This document shows, in pieces, positions 1 through 6,402 of a stretch of 13,832 bases of DNA. The position numbers and the translations under genes are program-made. The stretch comes from Geodermatophilaceae bacterium. Lineage in GTDB: Bacteria; Actinomycetota; Actinomycetes; Mycobacteriales; Geodermatophilaceae. Each line of letters opens with the position of its first letter. The stretch's first letter is position 1. Location: positions 1 through 13,832 of the forward strand of contig JACCQS010000365.1 in the NCBI GenBank assembly GCA_013814015.1, read 5' to 3'. Below the pieces are notes generated by a model that saw only the letters and a list, made by a program, of their open reading frames with translations, was not told the origin of the DNA and did no database searches.

Positions 1-453
1 GCCCAGATCATGGAGTACTTCCCGCGACTGGCGCAGCGACTCGACCAACCTGCCGGGACCCTGTCCGGTGGCGAACAACAGATGCTCGCCGTAGGGCGCG
101 GGCTGATGGCCCAGCCGTCGGTGCTGATCCTTGACGAGCCGAGTCTGGGGTTGGCCCCTCGAGTGATTCGGGAGATCTTCGCAACACTGGCCCGGCTGCG
201 CTCCGACGAGGGGTTGGCGATCCTGCTGGTCGAACAAAACGTCCGGGCGGTATTCAAGATCGCCGACCACGCCTACGTGATGGACCGCGGAAGGGTGCTG
301 ACGGAGGGCGGGCCGACCGCCTTGCTCGACGACGAGCGGGTGCAGCAGGCCTACCTCGGCGGCGGGTACGTCCGGGTCTCTGTCGACCCGGCCGACGAGC
401 CCGAAGCGGCCGCCCCGGCAAAACCGGAATCCCTGCCGGGTCCGGCACGTTAG
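1..453 (+). CDS. livF: Branched-chain amino acid ABC transporter ATP-binding protein, LivF type (5' end missing)
   Basis: The frame is open from the first base of the window, so this is the C-terminal 150 residues of a longer gene; the first ATG at base 10 is probably internal. The ABC signature LSGGEQQ and the Walker B motif VLILDEPS are present, followed by the D-loop region and LLVEQN, where LivF proteins carry the VEQN switch sequence in place of the usual H-loop histidine. Walker A lies outside the window. Family knowledge: LivF is one of the two cytoplasmic ATPases (with LivG) that energise uptake of branched-chain or other hydrophobic amino acids, urea or similar solutes, so the rest of a liv-type operon should lie to the left. 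The C-terminal tail after about residue 125 is acidic and Ala/Pro-rich and probably not conserved. The stop codon is 20 bp before the tmRNA. Confidence 0.9.
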   Translation, partial: AQIMEYFPRLAQRLDQPAGTLSGGEQQMLAVGRGLMAQPSVLILDEPSLGLAPRVIREIFATLARLRSDEGLAILLVEQNVRAVFKIADHAYVMDRGRVLTEGGPTALLDDERVQQAYLGGGYVRVSVDPADEPEAAAPAKPESLPGPAR

Positions 454-473
454 GGTGAGTGCATAACTACACA

Positions 474-842
474 GGGGGTGAATGGTCTCGACTTCGTTCG
501 TCGAGGCAGGGGAAGCGGGCCGAGGAAGGCAACGATGAGCTCGTTAACCATGCGTTGCAAAAAAATCAAGCGCCGACAATAGTCAGCGCGACTTCGCTCT
601 CGCTGCTTAAGCGAGCCTGAAGTCCGTCAGACCGGGAGGGCCTCCGGCCCGGACCCTGGCGCCGCTAGGAGGATCACCGTACGACCCGGTTGCGGGGGCG
701 TGCGGGACACCAAACAGCAACTGGGCCTGTCACACCGACTAGTTCACGAGATCAGTGGGGCCGAGTAGAGACGATGTGAACTGCACCCGGAGAAGCCCTG
801 TCTTAGCACCGAAGGACCCGGGTTCGATTCCCGGCACCTCCA
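474..842 (+). ncRNA. ssrA: Transfer-messenger RNA (tmRNA)
   Basis: tmRNA rescues ribosomes stalled on broken mRNA and tags the nascent chain for proteolysis. The 5' end GGGGGTGAATGGTCTCGACT and the 3' T-arm GGGTTCGATTCCC are typical. The acceptor stem pairs GGGGGTG (474-480) with CACCTCC (835-841) and contains a G3-U70 wobble, the identity element for alanyl-tRNA synthetase; discriminator A is at 842. The next bases are CTG, so CCA is not encoded and must be added enzymatically. A tag reading frame ending in ALAA and a TAA stop lies in the interior. The one-piece, 369-nt layout is normal for actinobacteria. A CATAAC sequence at 462-467 could be the -10 element, but I see no convincing -35. 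Exact 5' and 3' ends are inferred from the acceptor stem. Confidence 0.95.
572..610 (+). other. tmRNA proteolysis-tag reading frame
   Basis: Reading from GCC at 572 gives ADNSQRDFALAA followed by TAA at 608-610. The last residues, ALAA, are the expected degron recognised by ClpXP-type proteases, and the body resembles the mycobacterial tag (ADS-QRDYALAA type). The resume codon is chosen by family resemblance; GCC for alanine is the usual first codon. Confidence 0.85.
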
Positions 843-852
843 CTGTGAGACA

Positions 853-885
853 ACGCCGTACCCACACCTGGGTACGGCGTTTCTC
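853..885 (+). terminator. Rho-independent terminator of the tmRNA gene
   Basis: An 11-bp perfect stem (853-863 with 870-880, core CGCCGTACCC/GGGTACGGCG) closes a 6-nt loop and runs into TTTCTC. It begins 10 nt after the tmRNA 3' end. The U-run is short, as is common in high-GC actinobacteria. Confidence 0.85.
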
Positions 886-957
886 ATGCCTCGGCCGGTT
901 CGTCGCTCAGCCTCGGTGTTGGCTCCCGCCAACGGGCTGGTTGTTTGTTCGGTTCAG

Positions 958-1611
958 TCATGTCTGGCTCTTGTCCGCTATCTCCCAGGCATGGTCAAGG
1001 ACATGCCAGGCGAAGCGCCGTACGGCATAGCGGGTCGGCCAGCCCTTCTCGATCAGCGGCGCACCGTCCGAGGCGGCGGACAGCAGCGCGATGATCTGCA
1101 CCCGCCGGCTGTTTACGGCGGCGGGGGACAGGTCAGAAGTCTTGGGGTCCTTCCGGATCCCTATCCGGTGGGCATAGCCGGCCTCGGACGCGATCACATG
1201 CTCGACCACCTTGTCCCTGTCCCGGCCGCCGCCGCGTGGACCTTTTCTCAGCGCAGCTGGGGCATGTGCCGCGATGTCGTCGAGCAGTTCCCAACTGGCC
1301 TGCAGCAACGCGGCCTGCCGTCCAGCTGAGAGCGCAGTGATCTTGTCGAAGTCGGCTCTCGGCGGCTTGTCCAGTACCCCGAACTCGGTGCTGCCCGAGC
1401 CTTTCAGCCGCTCGACGACCTCGAAGTCCAGCCGTGCAGGCCAGCGAATCCCGGCGGCCGAGGCGACCGGCGCGTACCGGTCGGCGTAGGCGGCCAACGC
1501 CTCGATCGCGAGGTCCTCGGTCTTCGCCGCGCGGGCCCATCCCGGCCAGTCCAGGGCGCAGGCGAATGCCTTCTTGTCCGTCGCCTCGGTGTAGAGCCTG
1601 ATCTTCGCCAT
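958..1611 (-). CDS. Hypothetical protein: HicB-like N-terminus plus DinB-like helical C-terminus
   Basis: 217 residues from ATG at 1611. The frame stays open upstream to 1848 but that part overlaps the MarR gene and is Arg/Gly-rich shadow sequence, so MAKIRLYTEA is taken as the start; the ribosome-binding site is weak. Residues 15-47 (FACALDWPGWARAAKTEDLA and following) resemble the strand-turn-strand-helix of HicB-type half-barrel folds. Residues 88-215 look all-helical with histidines at 138, 203 and 207 (VVEHVI and WHVLDHAWE), spaced like the three metal-binding histidines of the DinB/YfiT four-helix superfamily. It starts 32 bp after the MarR stop and is probably cotranscribed with it. 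I do not know a function: a DinB-superfamily metal-dependent thiol or transferase enzyme, or only a structural relative, are both possible. Both domain assignments rest on reading the sequence by eye. Confidence 0.75.
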   Translation of the reverse strand: MAKIRLYTEATDKKAFACALDWPGWARAAKTEDLAIEALAAYADRYAPVASAAGIRWPARLDFEVVERLKGSGSTEFGVLDKPPRADFDKITALSAGRQAALLQASWELLDDIAAHAPAALRKGPRGGGRDRDKVVEHVIASEAGYAHRIGIRKDPKTSDLSPAAVNSRRVQIIALLSAASDGAPLIEKGWPTRYAVRRFAWHVLDHAWEIADKSQT

Positions 1612-1643
1612 GCCACTCAGCCTGGCACGATCTCCGGCGCTGG

Positions 1644-2129
1644 TCAGAAACTCGCTGGACCACCGATGATCGCTTCGCCGATCTCTTGTAGCTGCTTGAC
1701 CTGGTCGGGCCTGAGCCGGTCGAAGATCTGTTCCCGTACGGCGCGAACGTGGCCCGGAGCTGCCTCGGTGATGGCGGCCACGCCCTCGGCCGTGAGCGCC
1801 GCCAGCATTCCCCGGCCGTCGTCCGCGCAGGCCTGGCGAGCGACCCATCCGCGCTCCTCGAGACGGCTCACCGCGTGTGACAGGCGGGAGCGCGAGGACA
1901 GCGAGCGGTCGGCCAGTTCACTCATCCGCAGCATCTGCTCGGGCGCCTCGGACAGGCGGACGAGGATCTCGTAGTAGATGTGCGGAATGTTGGCCTCACG
2001 CTGGAGCTGGCCCTGGATGGCCTCTTCGATGGCCTGGGCCGCAGCGAGGTAGGTCCGCCAGGTGATCTGCTCCTGCTCGTCGAGCCAACGGGGTTGCGCT
2101 GGCGCATGAACCATCGGGGCACCACTCAC
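1644..2129 (-). CDS. MarR-family transcriptional regulator
   Basis: 161 residues from GTG at 2129. This start is preferred over the upstream GTG at 2177 because AAGGAAA lies 4-6 nt upstream of it, and because the 2177 codon falls inside a candidate -35 element. The winged-helix core is visible: a helical dimerisation N-terminus (WRTYLAAAQAIEEAIQGQLQ), the region SELADRSLSSRSRLSHAVSR as the DNA-recognition helices, then LEERGWVARQACADDGRGML as helix and wing, and a C-terminal helix closing the dimer interface. MarR proteins are usually autorepressors that release DNA on binding phenolic or oxidised ligands. It diverges from the YceI-family gene, so the roughly 105-bp region between them is the likely operator; YceI genes next to MarR regulators are common in actinobacteria. 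The HicB/DinB-like gene follows in the same direction. Confidence 0.9.
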   Translation of the reverse strand: MSGAPMVHAPAQPRWLDEQEQITWRTYLAAAQAIEEAIQGQLQREANIPHIYYEILVRLSEAPEQMLRMSELADRSLSSRSRLSHAVSRLEERGWVARQACADDGRGMLAALTAEGVAAITEAAPGHVRAVREQIFDRLRPDQVKQLQEIGEAIIGGPASF

Positions 2130-2153
2130 AGAGTTTCCTTCCACTGGAATAAT
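2125..2153 (+). promoter_or_regulatory. Candidate promoter for the YceI-family gene, overlapping a divergent MarR promoter
   Basis: On the + strand CTCACA (2125-2130, 4/6 match to TTGACA) and AATAAT (2148-2153, 5/6 match to TATAAT) are separated by 17 bp, giving a start near 2160. On the - strand GTGAAC (2177-2172, 3/6) and GATTAT (2154-2149, 4/6) are also 17 bp apart and would drive the MarR gene. The two -10 elements share the same A+T island, the most AT-rich stretch of the region. Assignment is by eye only. Confidence 0.4.
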
Positions 2154-2169
2154 CAAACGCTCAACTACC

Positions 2170-2805
2170 TTGTTCACATCGTTAGTCTTCCGACGCCTGT
2201 TCGGCTGCGGAAGTTCCTTTCGACAGGAGAGTTATACGACCAGCACAGTCCAGACCACCATCCCTGGCTACGTCGCCGGCGCCTGGACCATCGATCCGGT
2301 GCATTCCGACGTGTCCTTCACCGTCAAGCACATGATGGTCAGCAAGGTGCGCGGCCACTTCCGCACATTCTCCGGCACCCTGGTGTCCAGCGACGACGTC
2401 ACCCAGTCCTCGGTCACCGCCGAGATCGACTTGTCCTCGTTCGACACCAACAACGAGCAGCGCGACAACCACATCCGCAGCAAGGACTTCTTCGAGGTCG
2501 CGACCTACCCCACGCTCACCTTCCGCTCCGCCGGCATCCGCGCAGACGGAGAGAGCCACGTGATCGATGGCGAGCTCACCCTGCATGGCGTCACGAAGTC
2601 GGTCCCGCTAGCAGTCGAGATCAACGGCTTCGGTCCGGACGCGTACGGCGGCTACCGGGCGGGCTTTTCGGCCACCACGGTGATCAACCGCAGCGACTTC
2701 GGCGTCGACATCAAGATGCCGATGGACGGTGGCGGAGTCGTCGTCGGCGACAAGATCAACCGTCGCGTGGAGATCGAAGCGGTCCTGGATCAGCCGCAGG
2801 CCTGA
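2170..2805 (+). CDS. YceI-family polyisoprenoid-binding-like protein
   Basis: The recognisable protein begins at about TTSTVQTTIPGYVAGAWTID (from 2239) and continues WTIDPVHSDVSFTVKHMMVS, a near-perfect YceI N-terminus, then FRTFSGTL, SSFDTNNEQRDNHIRSKDFF, the FRSAGIR and LTLHGVTKSV strands, and a C-terminal VGDKINRRVEIEAVL. YceI proteins are about 170-190-residue lipocalin-like barrels that bind long isoprenoid chains; there is no signal peptide here, so it is probably cytosolic, as in many actinobacterial members. The only canonical in-frame start upstream of the core is TTG at 2170, which lacks a ribosome-binding site. A strong AGGAGA site (2225-2230) precedes TATACGACC, where an ATG ACG ACC would be expected. 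The true start is therefore probably near 2234-2236 and the first 22 residues of the given frame are doubtful. Confidence 0.85.
   Translation: MFTSLVFRRLFGCGSSFRQESYTTSTVQTTIPGYVAGAWTIDPVHSDVSFTVKHMMVSKVRGHFRTFSGTLVSSDDVTQSSVTAEIDLSSFDTNNEQRDNHIRSKDFFEVATYPTLTFRSAGIRADGESHVIDGELTLHGVTKSVPLAVEINGFGPDAYGGYRAGFSATTVINRSDFGVDIKMPMDGGGVVVGDKINRRVEIEAVLDQPQA
2225..2231 (+). promoter_or_regulatory. Strong ribosome-binding site with no canonical start codon behind it
   Basis: AGGAGAG here matches the 16S anti-Shine-Dalgarno sequence well. The next in-frame codons are TAT (2233) and ACG (2236). A single G inserted after 2235 would create ATG ACG ACC in the yceI frame. Either ACG is used as start or a base is missing. 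Confidence 0.55.
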
Positions 2806-2831
2806 TCTCCTTCGCAACAACCCTACCGTCG

Positions 2832-2880
2832 GAGTCGCGGAGCCCGTGCGTTTAGGTATGGCACGAGGGTTCCGCGACTC
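2832..2880 (+). terminator. Imperfect hairpin after the YceI-family gene, possible terminator
   Basis: GAGTCGCGGA (2832-2841) pairs perfectly with TCCGCGACTC (2871-2880). The stem continues as G-T, CCC/GGG, a 2-nt bulge, then GTGC/GCAC around an 11-nt loop (2850-2860). It lies 26 nt after the YceI stop and 59 nt before the next start. There is no T-run after it, so it could instead be an mRNA-stabilising or regulatory stem. Confidence 0.5.
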
Positions 2881-2939
2881 AACGGGGCGGACCACCGCAA
2901 TACCCAGTGGCCGAACGACCCGAACAAGGAGCCATCGAC

Positions 2940-3446
2940 GTGCCCATCACCCGCCTCAACCACGCAGTGCTCTACGTACGCGACGTCGATGCGAGCGTCG
3001 CCTTCTACTCCGACGTCCTCGGGTTCCGAAAGCTGGACATGCTTCGGGACGGTTTCGATGGCGCGGCCTTCCTCCAGGCCGAGGGTTCGATCAACGACCA
3101 CGATCTCGGCCTGTTCCAGATCGGCTCCGACGCCGACGCCTCGACAGCCGGCCGGTCAACGGTCGGGCTGTACCACCTGGCCTGGGAGGTCGACACTCTG
3201 GCGGAGCTGGCCCGGATCAGGGAGGCACTCGACTCCGCCGGCGCGCTCAGCGGCGCCAGCGACCACAGCACCAGCAAGAGCTTGTATGGAAAGGACCCGG
3301 ACGGCATGGAGTTCGAGGTCGCCTGGTTCGTCCCGACCGACAAGCTCGACGAGGTCGTCCTCGACGAGCGTAAGGGGATAAGTCGACTCGATCTGGACGC
3401 TGAACTCGAGCGATACGGGGCCGGCACCGTCGGTGGAGTCGTCTAG
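2940..3446 (+). CDS. VOC-family protein, glyoxalase / extradiol-dioxygenase fold
   Basis: 168 residues from GTG at 2940, chosen because AAGGAG (2926-2931) sits 8 nt upstream and the protein then begins MPITRLNHAVLYVRD, the standard family start; an earlier GTG at 2907 has no such site. Two beta-alpha-beta-beta-beta modules are visible. Candidate metal ligands are His8 (LNHAVLYV), His79 (GLYHLAWEV) and Glu126 (DPDGMEFEV), the two-His-one-Glu facial triad of catechol 2,3-dioxygenase and ring-cleaving relatives; the length fits a single-domain enzyme of the CatE/YwbC type. The last 25 residues (KGISRLDLDAELERYGAG) are a charged tail often seen in the catechol-dioxygenase-like subgroup. Substrate cannot be told from sequence. 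The preceding hairpin suggests it is transcribed separately from the YceI-family gene. It converges on the histidine phosphatase with 45 bp between the stops. Confidence 0.88.
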   Translation: MPITRLNHAVLYVRDVDASVAFYSDVLGFRKLDMLRDGFDGAAFLQAEGSINDHDLGLFQIGSDADASTAGRSTVGLYHLAWEVDTLAELARIREALDSAGALSGASDHSTSKSLYGKDPDGMEFEVAWFVPTDKLDEVVLDERKGISRLDLDAELERYGAGTVGGVV

Positions 3447-3491
3447 CTCCGCCGAACCCTTCGGTCAAGATCGCCACGGAGCTGCGGCGCG

Positions 3492-4079
3492 CTAACAGTT
3501 CCAGCGCTCGATGACGGGATAGGACTTGTCCCATCCCAGGACGCTGAGCGTGGCAGTGCCGAGCACCAGATACTTCCCGAGTGCTACCTCCAGCCCGAGC
3601 CAGCGCACGGCCAGGGCGCGCAGACAGTGACCGTGGCCGAAGACCAGCGCGGGCCCGTCGAGACGACGGAGGTCCCCGACGACCTGGTCCATCCGAGTGG
3701 CGACCTCCGCAACGCTCTCCCCATTAGGGACCGAATGGGTCCACAGGTTCCAACCCGGATCGCCGCGCCGGATCTGCGTACTGGTCAGGCCCTCGTAGTC
3801 GCCGTAGGCCCATTCGACCAGCCGGTCGTCAACGACAGCGTCGGGGAAACCGGCAAGCTCGGCGGTACGCCGGGCCCGCTGTAACGGACTGGTCAGGACC
3901 TTGGCGAAGGACTTCCCCGCGATCCGCGCGGGAATCCCGTGAGCTGCTGCCTCCCCCCCGGGAAGCAGCGGCAGATCCGTGGTCGAGGTGTGTCTTCCGG
4001 ACTGGCTCCACTCGGTGGCCCCGTGCCGGACGAGCCACACCTCGTGCTGAGCGGGCTCGGACCCTGCGAGGTTGGACAT
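3492..4079 (-). CDS. Histidine phosphatase family protein (Rv3214-like acid phosphatase)
   Basis: 195 residues from ATG at 4079; the frame remains open upstream to 4253 but that stretch overlaps the E1 gene and is not conserved in character. The catalytic histidine lies in LVRHGATEW and the second in FGHGHCLRA; the first motif runs on as SQSGRHTSTTDLPL, and WAYGDYEGLTSTQIRRGDPG with WTHSVPNGESVAEV follows. This layout closely matches M. tuberculosis Rv3214, annotated as phosphoglycerate mutase 2 but characterised as an acid phosphatase, and also the SHB17 sedoheptulose-bisphosphatase group. It is therefore predicted to be a phosphohydrolase acting on a sugar phosphate or related metabolite, not a mutase. 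It starts 46 bp after the E1 stop with only a weak ribosome-binding site, so it probably depends on the upstream message. No signal peptide is visible. Confidence 0.9.
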   Translation of the reverse strand: MSNLAGSEPAQHEVWLVRHGATEWSQSGRHTSTTDLPLLPGGEAAAHGIPARIAGKSFAKVLTSPLQRARRTAELAGFPDAVVDDRLVEWAYGDYEGLTSTQIRRGDPGWNLWTHSVPNGESVAEVATRMDQVVGDLRRLDGPALVFGHGHCLRALAVRWLGLEVALGKYLVLGTATLSVLGWDKSYPVIERWNC

Positions 4080-4125
4080 CCCGGCAGTCTGCCCGACTGC
4101 TCGCGCAACCGCGCGCTGACCGAAC

Positions 4126-6384
4126 TCAGCGGAGCAGGCGCCGGGCAGCGGTTTCGATCTCGGCCTCGCCCAGCAGCACATGTGCTGCCGCGGGTCCGAG
4201 CGGAACGAAGCTGTCGGAGCTGCAGACCCGTGCCAGCCGACCGGTATAACCACTATCGACGAGGCCTGCGATAACCGCCTCGGATGTCCCTCCGCTGCAA
4301 CGTGTCTCGTCCACGATCAGGACGCGATCGGTTGTCTCGGCCTCTCGTACGATGTCCGTGACCGGAAGAGGGGCCAGCCACCGAAGGTCGAGCACGCGAA
4401 CCGCAATGCCGGTCGCGCCCAGACGTTTGGCCACTCGAAGACTCATCGGGAGCCCGTTGCCGAAGGTGACGATCAGGAGGTCGCGCCCCGAGCCGTGAAC
4501 TCGCGCCCGACCGATCTCCACGTGCTCCTGTGCCCACTTGTCCGGCGCCGCGTACGGCCAGAGCCACGCCTCATCTTCCGGGCCGTGCAGGTCCCGAGCG
4601 TGATAGAGCGCGATCGGCTCGACCATCACCGACACGGTCCCATCGACCCTGGCGGTGGCCAGGCAGCTGCGCAACATCGGCGCCGCGTCACGTGGGTGTG
4701 CAGGTACGGCAAGGACCAACCCAGGGATGTCGCGGAGCACGGCAAGTGAGTTGTCGTTGTGGAAGTGACCGCCGAAGCCCTTCTGGTAGGCCAGCCCGGC
4801 GACCCGGACGACCATTGGATTGCGGTAGGCGCCCTGCGAGAAGAACTGCATGGTCGCCGCCTCGCCCCGAAGCTGGTCTTCGGCGTTGTGCAGGTACGCG
4901 AGGTACTGGATCTCGGGAATCGGCAGGAACCCGGCAAGGCCGGTACCCAGCGCCAAGCCCAGGATGGCCTGTTCGTCCAGCAGCGTGTCGAAGACCCGAG
5001 CCGGCCCGAAGGCGCGTTGCAGGCCGCGAGTCAGCCCGTAGACGCCTCCCTTGGCCGCGACGTCCTGGCCGAACACCAGGGCAGCAGGGTCGAGGGCCAA
5101 TGCGTCGGTCAAGCCGGCCTTGATGGTCTGGGCCAGAGTGAACGGACCCTGGTATTCGGGCAGTCGGTCACCGAAAGCCGTGCTGCGCCGACCCGGCGAG
5201 GCTGCCTCGATCGCCCCGGACGCTGCCTGACGGCTACGTCGGGGCGCCAGCGGGGCGATCACCTCTGCGCGGCTGCCGATCGTCGGGCTGGCCATTGCCT
5301 TCTCGGCTACTGACCACACGTGCTCGCGGGTTCGGTCGTAGCGGTCGAGTAGGTCCGTCGGTGTGTGCCGTCCCGACGCGACGAGCATGGCAGCGGTCCG
5401 GACCAGCGGGTCTCGGTCGTAGTCGGCGGCAATCGCCTTCGCGCTGCGGTACGAGGCTTCCGCGTCAGAGCCGGCGTGCCCCAGAAAGCGCACGGTCGCC
5501 ACGTGCAGCAGCACCGGTCGACGTCGTCTACGTGCCTGCTCGACTGCTCGACTGGCCGTGTCGAATGTCTCGGCGAGATCGCCGCCGTCCGCGCTGAGGT
5601 AGGTCAGCCCGGGCCTGTTGCCGACCGCCGCCCGTACCCACCCGGGCGGGCTGGGCACGCTGATGCCGTACCCGTTGTCCTCGCACACGATGACCAGCGG
5701 AAGGCCGAGGCCCTGATGGACGGTGTGCAGAACCGTGTTCAGGGCGCCGGTCACCGTCGAGTGGTTGATCGAGGCGTCCCCGATGCTGCAAACCGCAACG
5801 GCATCGGCCGACCATGGTGTGCGGTGGCCCAACTTGCGCGCGCGTTCGATCGCGAAGGCGATCCCGACCGCCCGGGGGAGGTGTGATCCGATCGTGGATG
5901 TCGACGGGATCACGGCGAGGTCTGGATGCCCGAAGACCTTGTGCCGGCCGCCGGCAATCGGCTCCTGGGTGGCGGCAGCCACCCCGAACAGGATGTCCCG
6001 TACCGGATCCTGACCCGGTGATTGACCGGCGCGGGTGATGTAGAAGGCGCCCGACCGGTAATGCAACAAGGCCGGGTCGTCGACGCGCAGGGCCGCGGCG
6101 ACAGCGGCGTTTCCCTCGTGTCCCGACGAGCCGATCGTGTAGTACCCACGGCCTCGACTGTGCATCCACTGCGCGGCCAGATCACACAGCCGGCTGGCGA
6201 TCTGGGCGTCGAAGAGCTCCAGGCACCGCTCGAGGCTCAACCCGGAACCGCCGCGTACGGCGGCCGAAGCCCGATGCTGGTCCGGGGCGGTTGAGGTGGC
6301 CTCGCCCCGGCGCAACGAGCCGACCGCTTCGCGGAAGTGCGCTTCGAGGGGATGGCTGCTGCTGCGCGACGGCTCGGTGGGCAT
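4126..6384 (-). CDS. Fused alpha-beta E1 component of a thiamine-diphosphate 2-oxoacid dehydrogenase
   Basis: 752 residues, ATG at 6384 with AGGA 7 nt upstream. Residues about 50-365 are the E1-alpha domain: the diphosphate motif is GDASINHS (202-209) instead of the usual GDG start, and CEDNGYGIS (234-242) completes it; the loop GHAGSDAEASYRS matches the E1-alpha phosphorylation-loop region. Residues 366-412 are an Arg/Ala-rich linker. Residues 413-752 are E1-beta: QDVAAKGGVYGLTRGL, the FDTLLDEQAILGLALG segment, and a transketolase-C domain with VRVLDLRWLAPLP and DETRCSGGTSEAVI. The GDA variant is, as far as I recall, normal for the fused subfamily. Family knowledge: E1 decarboxylates a 2-oxoacid, often branched-chain, and passes the acyl group to lipoyl-E2. 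No E2 or E3 is in this window, so partner and substrate are unknown. It starts 18 bp after the efflux-pump stop. Confidence 0.9.
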   Translation of the reverse strand: MPTEPSRSSSHPLEAHFREAVGSLRRGEATSTAPDQHRASAAVRGGSGLSLERCLELFDAQIASRLCDLAAQWMHSRGRGYYTIGSSGHEGNAAVAAALRVDDPALLHYRSGAFYITRAGQSPGQDPVRDILFGVAAATQEPIAGGRHKVFGHPDLAVIPSTSTIGSHLPRAVGIAFAIERARKLGHRTPWSADAVAVCSIGDASINHSTVTGALNTVLHTVHQGLGLPLVIVCEDNGYGISVPSPPGWVRAAVGNRPGLTYLSADGGDLAETFDTASRAVEQARRRRRPVLLHVATVRFLGHAGSDAEASYRSAKAIAADYDRDPLVRTAAMLVASGRHTPTDLLDRYDRTREHVWSVAEKAMASPTIGSRAEVIAPLAPRRSRQAASGAIEAASPGRRSTAFGDRLPEYQGPFTLAQTIKAGLTDALALDPAALVFGQDVAAKGGVYGLTRGLQRAFGPARVFDTLLDEQAILGLALGTGLAGFLPIPEIQYLAYLHNAEDQLRGEAATMQFFSQGAYRNPMVVRVAGLAYQKGFGGHFHNDNSLAVLRDIPGLVLAVPAHPRDAAPMLRSCLATARVDGTVSVMVEPIALYHARDLHGPEDEAWLWPYAAPDKWAQEHVEIGRARVHGSGRDLLIVTFGNGLPMSLRVAKRLGATGIAVRVLDLRWLAPLPVTDIVREAETTDRVLIVDETRCSGGTSEAVIAGLVDSGYTGRLARVCSSDSFVPLGPAAAHVLLGEAEIETAARRLLR

Positions 6385-6402
6385 ACCGTGTCCTGAACCG
6401 GC

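Noticed and set aside
744..1030. Open frames overlapping the tmRNA 3' end and its terminator
   Set aside because: They cross the T-arm and terminator of a well-defined RNA gene and continue antisense or parallel to the following gene; no coding character.
1612..1848. N-terminal extension of the HicB/DinB-like protein to 1848
   Set aside because: The extension overlaps the MarR gene in another frame and reads as Arg/Gly-rich noise; the natural start is the ATG at 1611.
3452..3464. Small hairpin CCGAA-CCC-TTCGG between the convergent VOC and phosphatase genes as a bidirectional terminator
   Set aside because: Only 5 bp with no T-run on either strand; too weak to call.
4080..4253. N-terminal extension of the histidine phosphatase to 4253
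   Set aside because: It would overlap the 3' end of the E1 gene and has no family resemblance; the conserved part begins shortly after the ATG at 4079.
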